From positions 13,419,453 through 13,483,452 of the forward strand of contig NC_087084.1 of assembly GCF_026151205.1 (NCBI RefSeq): DNA of 64,000 nucleotides, in the 5' to 3' direction. Positions 1 to 10,963 of this stretch are shown one piece after another (within the stretch, counting starts at the first letter, position 1; the number at the start of each line of letters is the position of its first letter). Origin of the DNA: Bolinopsis microptera (taxonomy: Eukaryota; Ctenophora; Tentaculata; Lobata; Bolinopsidae). The notes under the pieces are model-generated. The model was not told the DNA's origin, searched no databases, and saw nothing but the letters and a program-made list of their open reading frames with translations. Both the position numbers and the translations under genes were made by a program.

Positions 1-1766
1 CTGCCGAGGTATTGGCTGATGCTTTTGCTTCAGTTTTTGTCAAAGAACCAGATGGACCTTTGAACAGAGAATGTTATTTTGTTGCGGATGAGTTACACAT
101 TGAAAATATTGAGATAACAATGGATGATGTTGGCAGAGAACTGAAAAGAATTAATATTAGTAAAAGTAAAGGGCCAGATGGCATTCATCCTAAATTATTA
201 AAAGAACTTGAACATAATTCAAGTTTTGTTTCTGCTGTGACTAAAGTATTTCAAACATGTGCTTCAAGTGGAAAAATTCCAGAACAGTGGAAGACAGCAA
301 ATGTTACATCTCTTTATAAAAAGGGTAGTCGGAAAGATGCCCTAAATTACAGGCCAGTGTCACTTACATGCATTTTATGTAAATTATATGAAAAATTAGT
401 AAGGAGGCATATTATGAGTTTTGTTAGTAAGAAGATAAATCCAAACCAGCATGGATTTGTAGAAGGTAAATCTTGTTTGTCTAATCTATTAGAGAGTGTA
501 GAATGTATCATCGAACTATTAGAAGATGGTGCACCCGTAGATGTGTTTTACTTAGATTTTTGTAAAGCATTTGATAGTGTTCCACATCATAGACTACTTA
601 CAAAAATGAGAAATTTGGGTGTAAGTGGTAACACTTTAGATATTGTGAAAGACTTTTTATCTGGAAGAAGATTTAAGACATTCGTTGGTGGAGCATATTC
701 CTACCTTCGTGATGTTTTGTCAGGCGTCCCACAAGGGTCTGTTTTAGGTCCTTTATTGTTTGTCATTTTTATCAATGACTTGCCTGATTGTATTAATGGT
801 ATATCAAAACTGTTCGCAGATGATCTTAAAGTTATTATGAATGCCAATGACACTGAAAGCACTTTCAATATGTTAGAAAGCTTGCAAAACTGGCAAAATG
901 TGTGGCTGTTAAAGTTTAATCCTAGCAAATGCAAAATAATGCATGTTCCATTTAATGAGAATCCCCTTCAAGAATATGTATTTAGTGGTGTTACACTTGA
1001 ATGTATTGAAGCAGAGAAAGATCTTGGAGTTTTAACTTCTTCAGATTTGAAATGGTCGAAACATATTAAAAGTTGTATTAGTAAAGCAAACAGTATGATT
1101 GCATGGGTTACAAGGAATCTCATTATAAGAGAAATTAACGTTATGAGAAATGTTTATAAAACTATAATAAGACCCCACTTGGAGTATTGTGCTCAGTTGT
1201 GGTCCCCGCCTGCCTGCCATGGGAATTGGGCTACTATCATTGAACTGGAAAATGTCCAGAGAAGGTTCACACGCCTTATTGATGATATTGGAACACTTCC
1301 TTACAGTGAAAGGTTGGATGCCTTACAGATTACAACACTCGCAGAGAGACGGGTTAGAGGAGATTTGATTGAAGCCTACAAAATTGTAAATGGATTGGTT
1401 GAGTATGGAAAAGATATTTTCAATTTAAGTAGATCGGGAGATAAAATTGTTAGCACTAAATCTAACAATATTGATAGAAATATTAAAACCTTGTCTAATA
1501 ATTTTTTATCAGAGCGTGTTATCAGCTTTTGGAATAAATTGCCATCTTTTGTTAGAAATTCAGTGTCTGTTATTGATTTTAAAATTAATCTAGAAGAATT
1601 TAAAAAGACTAATAATTTAGTTGACACAGGCAACTTTTGGGAAGTGTCAAATATAGTTTTAGCAAAAATAGAGGGTGTAAATTATATCGAAAAGAAGAAG
1701 CAACAAGTTCAATATTTATATAAAAATCCGTGTGTTGCCAAGAGAAAGGGAATAAATATCTCATGA
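1..1766 (+). CDS. Non-LTR retrotransposon (LINE) reverse transcriptase, 5' cut by window edge
   Basis: The reading frame is open from the left edge to a stop at 1764-1766, about 585 codons, with no in-frame break. The protein is the ORF2 reverse transcriptase of a CR1/jockey-type LINE. It has the SKGPDGIHPKLLKEL block near residue 55, LNYRPVSLTC near 115, the catalytic motif A FYLDFCKAFDSVPHH near 180, the VPQGSVLGPLLF block near 240, and the active-site motif LFADDLKV near 267. After this come the C-terminal thumb-like blocks seen in this class (YKTIIRPHLEYCAQLW near 385, and NVQRRFTRLI). The endonuclease domain that should lie upstream is outside the window. The ORF is intact for its whole visible length, so this may be a young copy. 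Placement in CR1 rather than a sister clade is by eye. The reverse transcriptase call is near certain. Confidence 0.93.
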   Translation, partial: AEVLADAFASVFVKEPDGPLNRECYFVADELHIENIEITMDDVGRELKRINISKSKGPDGIHPKLLKELEHNSSFVSAVTKVFQTCASSGKIPEQWKTANVTSLYKKGSRKDALNYRPVSLTCILCKLYEKLVRRHIMSFVSKKINPNQHGFVEGKSCLSNLLESVECIIELLEDGAPVDVFYLDFCKAFDSVPHHRLLTKMRNLGVSGNTLDIVKDFLSGRRFKTFVGGAYSYLRDVLSGVPQGSVLGPLLFVIFINDLPDCINGISKLFADDLKVIMNANDTESTFNMLESLQNWQNVWLLKFNPSKCKIMHVPFNENPLQEYVFSGVTLECIEAEKDLGVLTSSDLKWSKHIKSCISKANSMIAWVTRNLIIREINVMRNVYKTIIRPHLEYCAQLWSPPACHGNWATIIELENVQRRFTRLIDDIGTLPYSERLDALQITTLAERRVRGDLIEAYKIVNGLVEYGKDIFNLSRSGDKIVSTKSNNIDRNIKTLSNNFLSERVISFWNKLPSFVRNSVSVIDFKINLEEFKKTNNLVDTGNFWEVSNIVLAKIEGVNYIEKKKQQVQYLYKNPCVAKRKGINIS

Positions 1767-2014
1767 ATTTGTTTTTATTTTATTTTTTAATTAAGGGTTT
1801 TTAACTTTTTAAACTTTTTAAATAACTTATTAATTTAATTTCTACTATATGTAAATAAATTATGACAATTATGTTAGTTATAGAATTTGTTTGTTTTGAA
1901 TGACGAAGGCTGTGAGATGTTCACAGTTCTGATAATGAGGAAATCAGAAAGAATGTTTAAAACTAGTGATGATGTGTATGTCATTATTCTTAATCTAATC
2001 TAAATCTAATCTTA
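1767..2014 (+). mobile_element. 3' UTR and tail of the LINE at 1-1766
   Basis: AT-rich sequence follows the ORF2 stop and ends in a short tandem tail of TCTAATCTAA units (about 1990-2012), typical of LINEs that end in a simple repeat instead of poly(A). The last ~160 bp (1850-2012) recur almost unchanged at 13389-13543, which fixes the 3' end of the family. Confidence 0.8.
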
Positions 2015-2501
2015 CTAAGCCCATACACATATGCACTATATGCTATTAGATTGAAATATAGGTTTTTCTGGCTCTTTAGAGACGAATTCCACCCCAGGTA
2101 TTTGGCAGCGATGAGGCTTTGCTTGTTGACCGCCAGTATTTCTCAAGCTGATATATATAGAGCACAGCTTAATGTGAAGTTTGGTTGATTCATTAAACGA
2201 TGAGGTTTGGTTGAAGCATTGAACATGTTTGGTTGATTCATTGGACAAGATTTTCTACTACGTTTACTTTTACTTTTAGTTGCCTTTGGAATTCATTCCG
2301 TCAGATGTTGGCACTGAACGGTCTTGAAATCACTCATGGTGTATTCAAATCAAAGGTAAAAAAAGTTATTCTCTCGTCCCAGGGTAAAGGTGACAAGAAT
2401 ACCTGGACCCCTTTGGCAAACTTTCTGAACTCAGGCAGCTTGAACGACTAAATTTGAAAAAGTAAAATTTCTTGTCAGAATGAACTATTAGAACCTCAAG
2501 A
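2015..2501. other. Intergenic, nothing recognised
   Basis: No coding signal. A 16-bp motif, GTTTGGTTGATTCATT, occurs twice about 48 bp apart (near 2179 and 2227). Confidence 0.4.
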
Positions 2502-2602
2502 AGCTTGATACATGTTTCGTATCCAAATATCAGAGATATTATTTTTCCGCCTTCGGCGGCGCGCGCTTCGCGCGCGAAAAGTGGCATGCAACGTATGTCA
2601 AC
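2502..2602 (+). repeat. Dispersed repeat with paired GC-rich hairpins (modules C and B)
   Basis: Positions 2502-2541 (module C) recur inverted at 28757-28795. Positions 2542-2602 (module B) recur inverted at 10263-10322. Module B has two adjacent perfect hairpins, CCGCCTTCGGCGG and CGCGCGCTTCGCGCGCG. On the other strand both have a GAA triloop, and the second contains GCGAAGC. The GC-rich module stands out against AT-rich surroundings. Confidence 0.8.
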
Positions 2603-3290
2603 AAGAAGCTGATCCGCATGTCTCCGCTACTAAAATGTTTAATGAGCCCAATCACTCATCACTTAACAGTTTAATCTTCAAAGTGAGTTGTACAATCTAG
2701 GTTGTTTTAAGTAGCTGTTGATAGTGTAAAACAGGAGTGACCTGATGATCGTTTTCATAACTTCGATTTACAATTTGTACCATAATAAAACTAGCACTAC
2801 CATGGGGTTCAAAAAGGGTCATTGTAAGCCTCCAGCGTAATGGTCCTAAGTCTCTGCCCCATGCGGTGCCTGTCAGCATCAGCTAACAGAATAGCCCTAA
2901 CATAACGATCAAGCCTACAAATTAGGTCCCTATAATGATTCGGTCGCGCTAAATCACTCTACAGTCGATTTTCTTATTTCATCACTTTTAGTTTCGCATT
3001 GGATAAAGCACATGTTATATCCGCGCGTTACGTGTGATCATATTTAATCCTGATTTCCCAATTACGTTTCTACTACATGCAGCTTTATACTTCGGATTTC
3101 AAACTTCGAGTTTTCGTCAACAGTCAATAATTATCCATGATTCATCTGCATCAGTGCCACTTGTGTTATACCTTATATGTAGTTATGAGTTATAATCCTA
3201 TAAGTTTAATGAATAGCTGTTAAAAATGTTGATCCTCATTTGCTCGCAGGTGTACTGACATATGCTATAGGTACAAATAGAATTGTAATT
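2603..3290. other. Intergenic, nothing recognised
   Basis: No ORF, RNA gene or repeat that I can support. Confidence 0.3.
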
Positions 3291-3291
3291 G

Positions 3292-3480
3292 ATCCTAGAA
3301 ATAGTGCGCAGAGCTGGTTTTGTGGTTAAGTTTTGTAGTTGGAAGGTGTTTTTAATGTAGAGTGGGATCAGCTCTGAGGATTTATAATTCGCATCATTTA
3401 GTCGTTTCAGAACCTAGAAATAGTGCTCAAAGCTGGTTTTGTGGTTAAGTTTTGTAGTTGGAAAGTGTTTTTAATGACGT
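3292..3480 (+). repeat. Direct repeat of about 68 bp, two copies
   Basis: Copies at 3292-3360 and 3411-3479 begin CCTAGAAATAGTGC and end GTGTTTTTAATG. They differ at a few bases and are separated by ~50 bp of unrelated sequence. Confidence 0.8.
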
Positions 3481-3642
3481 GTTTTATAACTCCCGGCATG
3501 GCTGCACAACAGTCTCCCAATTAAGAACACTTTCCACTGTTAATACAAAATAGCATTTACGATGGCTCTTACTAATTCGCTCGCCCAAAAATTTCACGTG
3601 ACTTTGGTTTTATGGTTTTGCAGCCGTACAAAACGGTTTTAC

Positions 3643-3678
3643 ATAAACCCTAATCTCAACCCTAACCCTAACCATAAC
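3643..3678 (+). repeat. Short degenerate CCCTAA telomere-like run
   Basis: About six imperfect CCCTAA units (ACCCTAATCTCAACCCTAAC and onward) lie immediately before the 172/200-bp satellite. Confidence 0.6.
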
Positions 3679-3691
3679 AGATATTTCCACA

Positions 3692-6600
3692 GCTATAAGA
3701 CGGATAATCTGAGCAAGCTTGGGCGAATTTCTATGTGCCAAACTTGAGATATGACTTCAAACACAAGAAAATATCTCCAAATTGGCGGTTTGGCGGAACA
3801 CAGGAATATATTTCAAGATCTGACGGATAGATTTTCTTTAAACTTTCCAGATAATTACATGGCTATATGACAGATAATGTGTATAGTACGAGTTTGGGAT
3901 AATGTGTATAGTACGAGTTTGGGAGAATTTCTATGTGCCAAACTTGAGATATGACTTCAAACACAAGAGAATATCTCCAAATTGGCGGTTTCTAACGGAA
4001 CACAGGAATATATTTCAAGATCTGACCGATAGATTTTCATTAAACTTTCCAGATAGTTACATGGCTATATGGCGGATAATCTGTGAGAGTTTTGGAGAAA
4101 TTCTATGGGCCAAACTTGAGATATGACTTCAAACACAAGAAAATATCTCCAAATTGGCGGTTTCTAACGGAACACAGGCATATATTTCAAGATCTGACCG
4201 ATAGATTTTCTTTAAACTGTTGAGATAATTACATGGCTATATATGACGGATAATGTGTAAGAGTTTGGGAAAGTTTCTATGTGCCAAACTTGAGAATATG
4301 ACTTCAAACACAAGAAAATATCTCCAAATTGGCGGTTTCTAACGGAAAACAGGCATATATTTCAAGATCTGACCGATAGATTTTCTTTAAACTGTTGAGA
4401 TAATTACATGGCTATATGACGGATAATGTGTACGAGTTTGGGAGAATTTCTATGTGCCAAACTTGAGATATGACTTCAAACACGACAAAACTGTACCATA
4501 ATATGGATTGGTCGAAAATCGAGTGTTTTAGTGAATAACTTAGAATATATTTTAAATTTTCTCAAGATCTGACCAATAGATTTTCTTTAAACTTTTGAGA
4601 TAGTTACATGGTTATATGGCGGATAATGTGTGAGAGTTTTGGAGAAATTCTATGTGCCAAACTTGAGATATGACTTCAAACACAAGAAAATATTTCCAAA
4701 TTGGCGGTTTCTAACGGAAATCAGGCATATATTTCAAGATCTGACTGATAGATTTTCTTTAAACTTTGCAGATAATTACATGGCTATAAGACGGATAATC
4801 CGTGCAAGTTTGGGCGAATTTCTATGTGCCAAACTTGATATATGACTTCAAACACGACAAAACTGTACCATAATATGGATTGGTCGAAAATCGAGTGTTT
4901 TAGTGAATAACTTAGAATATATTTTAAATTTTCTCAAGATCTGACCGATAGATTTTCTTTAAACTTTTGAGATAGTTACATGGTTATATGGCGGATAATG
5001 TGTGAGAGTTTTGGAGAAATTCTATGTGCCAAACTTGATATATGACTTCAAACACGACAAAACTGTACCATAACATGGATTGGTCGAAAATCGAGTGTTT
5101 TAGTGAATAACTTAGAATATATTTTAAATTTTCTCAAGATCTGACAGATAGATTTTCTTTAAACTTTCCAGATAATTACATGGCTATATGACGGATAATG
5201 TGTACGAGTTTGGGAGAATTTCTATGTGCCAAACTTGAGATATGACTTCAAACACAAGAAAATATCTCCAAATTGGCGGTTTCTAACGGAACACAGGCAT
5301 ATATTTCGAGATCGAACTGATAGATTTTCATTAAACTTTCTTGATAGTTACATGGCTATAAGACGGATAATCCGTGCAAGTTTTGGCGAATTTCTATGTG
5401 CCAAACTTGATATATGACTTCAAACACGACAAAACTGTACCATAATATGGATTGGTCGAAAATCGAGTGTTTTAGTGAATAACTTAGAATATATTTTATA
5501 TTTTCTCAAGATCTGACCGATAGATTTTCTTTAAACTTTTGAGATAGTTACATGGTTATATGGCGGATAATGTGTGAGAGTTTTGGAGAAATTCTATGTG
5601 CCAAACTTGATATATGACTTCAAACACGACAAAACTGTACCATAATATGGATTGGTCGAAAATCGAGTGTTTTAGTGAATAACTTAGAATATATTTTAAA
5701 TTTTCTCAAGATCTGACCGATAGATTTTCTTTAAACTTTTGAGATAGTTACATGGTTATATGGCGGATAATGTGTGAGAGTTTTGGAGAAATTCTATGTG
5801 CCAAACTTGATATATGACTTCAAACACGACAAAACTGTACCATAACATGGATTGGTCGAAAATCGAGTGTTTTAGTGAATAACTTAGAATATATTTTAAA
5901 TTTTCTCAAGATCTGACTGATAGATTTTCTTTAAACTTTCCAGATAATTACATGGCTATATGACGGATAATGTGTACGAGTTTGGGAGAATTTCTATGTG
6001 CCAAACTTGAGATATGACTTCAAACACAAGAAAATATCTCCAAATTGGCGGTTTCTAACGGAACACAGGCATATATTTCGAGATCTAACTGATAGATTTT
6101 CATTAAACTTTCCAGATAGTTACATGACTATAAGACGGATAATCCGTGCAAGTTTGGACGAATTTCTATATGCCAAACTTGATATATGACTTCAAACACG
6201 ACAAAACTGTACCATAACATGGATTGGTCGAAAATCGAGTGTTTTAGTGAATAACTTAGAATATATTTTAAATTTTCTCAAGGTCTGACCAATAGATTTT
6301 CTTTAAACTTTTGAGATAGTTACATGGTTATATGGCGGATAATGTGTGAGAGTTTTGGAGAAATTCTATGTGCCAAACTTGAGATATGACTTCAAACACA
6401 AGAAAATATTTCCAAATTGGCGGTTTCTAACGGAAATCAGGCATATATTTCAAGATCTGACTGATAGATTTTCTTTAAACTTTGCAGATAATTACATGGC
6501 TATATGACGGATAATGTGTACGAGTTTGGGAGAATTTCTATGTGCCAAACTTGAGATATGACTGCAAACACAAGAAAATATCTCCAAATTGGCGGTTTCT

Positions 6601-6895
6601 AACGGAACACAGGCATATATTTCGAGATCGAACTGATAGATTTTCATTAAACTTTCTTGATAGTTACATGGCTATAAGACGGATAATCCGTGCAAGTTTG
6701 GGCGAATTTCTATGTGCCAAACTTGATATATGACTTCAAACACGACAAAACTGTACCATAATATGGATTGGTCGAAAATCGAGTGTTTTAGTGAATAACT
6801 TAAAATATATTTTCGATTTTCTCAAGATCTGACCGATAGATTTTCTTTAAACTTTTTAGATGGTTACATGGTTATATGGTGGATAATGTGTGAGA
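3692..6895 (+). repeat. Satellite of interspersed 172- and 200-bp units, left arm
   Basis: A marker word (TATGTGCCAAACTTGA) recurs at 3732, 3932, 4103, 4278, 4451, 4651, 4823, 5023, 5223, 5395, 5595, 5795, 5995, 6167, 6367, 6539 and 6711, so spacing is almost always 172 or 200 bp. The 172-bp unit carries a segment with CTCCAAATTGGCGGTTTC. The 200-bp unit carries ACTGTACCATAATATGGATT and ATCGAGTGTTTTAG in its place, while the rest is shared. The first 200-bp spacing instead reflects a 28-bp duplication near 3874-3920. Short apparent ORFs follow from the repeat and are not genes. Confidence 0.95.
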
Positions 6896-6896
6896 G

Positions 6897-7690
6897 TGGT
6901 AACACGACTCCTGTCCGACAGCGACATCTGTCCAACAGCGACATCTGTCCGACTCAGGGTACCAGAAAAAAATCGACATCTGTCCGAAATTGTGACCTGA
7001 TTTCAATACGACACATTTCCAATTAGAGACATGATCTAAACTGTTACTTGCTAAATTGTATACGTAACATGTCCAATTTGAGATATGATCTGAGCCATAG
7101 TTTACTACCACAGTTTATTTTCATTTGATGTCGATAAATTGGACAATAGTTTCAATGTTATTTAAATGTTATATAAATTAATTCAATATAATACAATATC
7201 ACAGAATCAAATCTAAAGCATACTCAAATTTCCGATAGCTTTAAGGAAATCCATAGGGTTGCTGTAGTTGTCGTAATCATCTACAATTCTCTGAAGTTGT
7301 CGATCATAACGGATCCATTTGGGTGCACGTGGCTCAGGTAGTTCCCGCCCGTCTCTTTTGGTTTTCTTCACGTCTGTAAGGGCTTGTTCTGCTTTAAGGC
7401 AATCAAGGAACTTCCAAATTGTGGGCTTCGAGCAGGAGAGCATTGAATGGAATCCGTCCTGTGATGTGATCGACAGCTTGTTAGGGTACGGCTAGCACGA
7501 TCCTGTTCTCAACTAGTCAATCACGTATCGATGGATCAGATCTTAAGGGATCACATCAGCTTTAGAACGTCACGAGATTACCCGTGAGCTTGTGAAATAC
7601 GAATGTGAACCGAAATGACAATATGATCCAAAATTCGGACAGATGTCACCAAAAACGACTCCTGTCCGACAGCGACATCTGTCCGAAATC
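6897..7690 (-). mobile_element. Relic of a Mutator-like (MULE) transposon between the satellite arms
   Basis: The spacer between the two inverted satellite arms begins and ends with copies of ACGACTCCTGTCCGACAGCG (near 6903 and 7654). It also has an inverted pair, GACATCTGTCCGAAAT near 6974 and its complement near 7634. Inside is a minus-strand fragment of a MULE transposase-type protein (7213-7500). The ends could be degraded terminal repeats, but they are partly direct and partly inverted, so the boundaries are uncertain. Confidence 0.5.
7213..7500 (-). pseudogene. C-terminal fragment of a MULE/FLYWCH-type transposase
   Basis: The minus-strand frame reads SKPTIWKFLDCLKAEQALTD, followed by a basic linker and RYDRQLQRIVDDYDNY...DFLKAIG. 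This matches the end of MULE transposases that accompany FLYWCH zinc fingers, where HPxIWKFxxALKxEQAL is characteristic. Upstream on the minus strand an interrupted stretch still resembles the preceding RTNNxxEGxHxxL region, but stop codons break it. The catalytic DDE core and zinc finger are absent. I judge it a dead remnant. The family call rests on recognising this C-terminal block by eye. Confidence 0.65.
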
Positions 7691-9010
7691 CCTAATTCAG
7701 CACATAAAAATTCTCCCAAACTCGTACACATTATCCGTCATATAGCCATATAATTATCTGGAAAGTTTAAAGAAAATCTATCAGTCAAATCTTGAAATAT
7801 ATTCCTGAATTCCGCCGAGACCGCCAATTTGGAGATATTTTCTTGTGTTTGAAGTCATATCTCAAGTTTGGCACATAGAATTTCTCCAAAACTCTAACAG
7901 ATTATCTGTCATATAACCATGTAACTATGTCAAAAGTTTAAAGAAAATCTATTGGTCAGATCTTGAGAAAATTTAAAATATATTCTAAGTTATTCACTAA
8001 AACACTCGATTTTCGACCAATCCATATTATGGTACAGTTTTGTCGTGTTTGAAGTCATATCTCAAGTTTGGCACATAGAAATTCTCCCAAACTCATACAC
8101 ATTATCCGTCATATAGCCATGTAATTATCTCAACAGTTTAAAGAAAATCTATTGGTCAGATCTTGAGAAAATCGAAAATATATTCTAAGTTATTCACTAA
8201 AACACTCGATTTTCGACCAATCCATATTATGGTACAGTTTTGTCGTGTTTGAAGTCATATCTTAAGTTTGGCACATAGAAATTTGCCCAAACTCGTACAC
8301 CGTATCTGTCATATAGCCATGTAATTATCTCAACAGTTTAAAGAAAATCTATTGGTCAGATCTTGAGAAAATCGAAAATATATTCTAAGTTATTCATTAA
8401 AACACTCGATTTTCGACCAATCCATATTATGGTACAGTTTTGTCGTGTTTGAAGTCATATCTTAAGTTTGGCACATAGAAATTTGCCCAAACTCGTACAC
8501 ATTATCCGTCATATAGCCATATAATTATCTGGAAAGTTTAAAGAAAATCTATCAGTCAAATCTTGAAATATATTCCTGTGTTCCGCCGAGACCGCCAATT
8601 TGGAGATATTTTCTTGTGTTTGAAGTCATATATCAAGTTTGGCACATAGAAATTCGCCCAAACTTGCACGGATTATCCGTCTTATAGCCATGTAACTATC
8701 AAGAAAGTTTAATGAAAATCTATCAGTTCGATCTCGAAATATATGCCTGTATTCCGTTAGAAACCGCCAATTTGGAGATATTTTCTTGTGTTTGAAGTCA
8801 TATCTCAAGTTGGCACATAGAATTTCTCCAAAAGAGTTTTGGCAAAACTTTCACACATTATCCGCCATATAACCATGTAACTATTTCAAAAGTTTAAAGA
8901 AAATCTATCGGTCAGATCTTGAGAAAATTGAAAATATATTATAAGTTATTCACTAAAACACTCGATTTTCGACCAATCCATATTATGGTACATTTTTGTC
9001 GAAAGTCTGA
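7691..9010 (-). repeat. Satellite of 172/200-bp units, right arm, inverted
   Basis: The same unit types as the left arm are on the opposite strand. The complementary marker (GGCACATAGAA) falls at 7870, 8070, 8270, 8470, 8641 and 8812, with spacing 200, 200, 200, 171 and 171. The array therefore mirrors the left arm around the MULE relic. Confidence 0.93.
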
Positions 9011-9533
9011 ATTTCGGTAACAAATAAGGACTTAATTTGAGTTTACTGCACGCGCGATGAATAATTTGTGTTTATAGAGATCTGCGGCGCGTTATCAGGT
9101 TAACCAATGAAATCACGGCGTTTTTGTCACGTGACAGTCGAGTGTAGAGTGATTAATTATCATCCATAATGATTTAATATTGTTGAATAAAAAGATTTGA
9201 ATATAATATTTGTTTTATTCTGAAAAAAAAATAATATTTGTTATATTCTGAATTATTTTACGATTATAATTATATTATTATATTATCACCCGTCAACTAT
9301 TTTTAGAAACGAGTCCACTAACAATAAATGCAATCAATTTTAAACTTAACTAAAAGGTGTTATTATTTTTGTTTAATTGACGATGTCCTTTCATCTCAGC
9401 TCGGCGCGGCACAGCAGCGCATCTCGCCGATCTAAAGAGGTTGCTGTGAGAAGCCTCATTGAGTGCGCGGCGCGGCACAGTAACGCATCGCGCTACAATA
9501 TTTTTGTCTTAAAATGTAATTTAATAAATATTT
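9011..9533. other. Intergenic, nothing recognised
   Basis: AT-rich, with a few GGCGCGGCACAG words (near 9403 and 9469). The 98-codon frame starting at 9377 overlaps the repeat copy below and has no family resemblance. Confidence 0.3.
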
Positions 9534-9632
9534 GTCATATAATACGTTGTATGACCAGCCGCGCAAGAGTGCGCGGCTCCCCCTGTATCGTTGAAACGAC
9601 AATGGGGTCACGACGTGATACAATGCTTTACC
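9534..9632 (+). repeat. Short GC-hairpin repeat, copy 1
   Basis: It starts with a palindrome-like word (ATACGTTGTATGACC) followed by a hairpin (GCCGCGCAAGAGTGCGCGGC) and CCCCCTGTATCGT, and ends GTGATACAA. It is related to copy 2 at 9727-9827. Its first part resembles module B at 10263-10322 and 2542-2602. Confidence 0.75.
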
Positions 9633-9726
9633 TGGGGACCTCAGGCATCAGGCTATTATATTTATGCTCATAATCATAGAGATTTGGCGGAATGATCGAC
9701 AGGCTGAGCGCCGCCCAGTATAAATT

Positions 9727-9827
9727 GTCATACGTTGTATGACCCGCCGCGCACGAAGTGCGCGGCTCCCCCTGTATCGTCAGGACGTCTATAGTGAAGC
9801 GACCATGGGGGTCACAACGTGATACAA
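9727..9827 (+). repeat. Short GC-hairpin repeat, copy 2
   Basis: It begins with TCATACGTTGTATGA, followed by a perfect hairpin with GAA loop (GCCGCGCACGAAGTGCGCGG), and ends in a GTGATACAA word that pairs with the internal TGTATC. Same orientation as copy 1, 193 bp further on. Confidence 0.8.
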
Positions 9828-9913
9828 GTAATATATATATATTTATATATATATATATGCTAAGTTTATTATATTGTTTAAAGTTTTAATGTTTAAGTGC
9901 AAAAGTGGTTAAT

Positions 9914-10262
9914 AGTGTGGTTGGTTTTATCCGATTATTTTAGATTTTTATGGAGGTTGTACCATTGTAAAACTTACATTGTGACAGTATAGATGGCGAA
10001 ATATTTTTGAAAATGGTCCTTACACAGCTTTGATAGTAACAATAACATTGGGTGAATAGATTGGGTGAACAAACTATGAAGCAGGCAATTATATGTGCTC
10101 ATCCATCATTCTGCATATGTAAGCACAGTAGTTTAATTGCTGATTCATACTAAATGGTGACTCGATAGTAGTCATGTGAGGGAGATCACGTGACAACACC
10201 TTCTCATAATTATAGCCCTCAGGATCGCATTGCAGGTTACGTTCACCGTAATGTGTATTGAG
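9914..10262 (+). repeat. Dispersed repeat module A (inverted copy at 31770-32121)
   Basis: About 349 bp is nearly identical to the complement of 31770-32121, from AGTGTGGTTGGTTTTATCC at the left to GTGTATTGAG at the right. It contains no ORF with a recognisable product. Confidence 0.9.
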
Positions 10263-10322
10263 TTGACATACGTTGCATGCCACTTTTCGCGCGCGAAGCG
10301 CGCGCCGCCGAAGGCGGAAAAA
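10263..10322 (-). repeat. Paired GAA-loop hairpin repeat (module B)
   Basis: The inverted copy of 2542-2602: TTGACATACGTTGCATGCCA, then two adjacent hairpins with GAA triloops (CGCGCGCGAAGCGCGCG and CCGCCGAAGGCGG). Here it abuts module A directly. Confidence 0.85.
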
Positions 10323-10963
10323 GGGGCATACCATAAAGGGAATCGGACTTTTTAGAGGGACGCATATTCTGCGTCCCTATTATCCTATTTGACCAAATAT
10401 GGGAGTAATTGACTGAGATGGCGCGCGCGCCACCAAAACAGTTAAATGCATTGTTTTTAACCATGTTGCAATATTTTTGAGTTTACTTGGTATCTTTGTA
10501 GTATTTTTATTATCTAAACGACTATATTAAGTCATTAGAACCTTCATGCAAACAAAAATTGAATTTTTTCAATATTTCTGTAAACTGAAAACTTGTAATT
10601 TTGTTCCAAACTGCTTAATTTTTGTACTGCGCTACTAATTCATGAAAAACGCGCTATATTTATATTTCGCATTGGATATATAGATGACCAATGATGTCGT
10701 GGTATTAAAGTTATGTGACACCGCGATGAGCTAGCTGGCGTCTAGCTGCCTAAGATCATATCTATGCTTTCTCCTTTGTCCTTTTTATCACTCGATAGCG
10801 GTAACTCTTTACACATGCTTTTTTGTACAACCTGTTGTTCAATTTGTTTAACATCTCTCTGGTTATTGCAAACCACTTCAATCCCCAAATTTATACATCT
10901 AACCATCTCTCTGGTTGCTTTCATCTCGTTAAAGCCAAGGCTCGACCGGGACCGCTTTTTTGG
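10323..10963. other. Intergenic, nothing recognised
   Basis: There is a small hairpin, AGGGACGCA/TGCGTCCCT, near 10356-10378. No gene that I can support. Confidence 0.35.

Noticed and set aside
3902..6733. A series of 60-75 codon frames with MPNLRYDFKHKKISPNW-like starts
   Set aside because: They are successive units of the 172/200-bp satellite, with the same frame appearing in each unit and no wider conservation.
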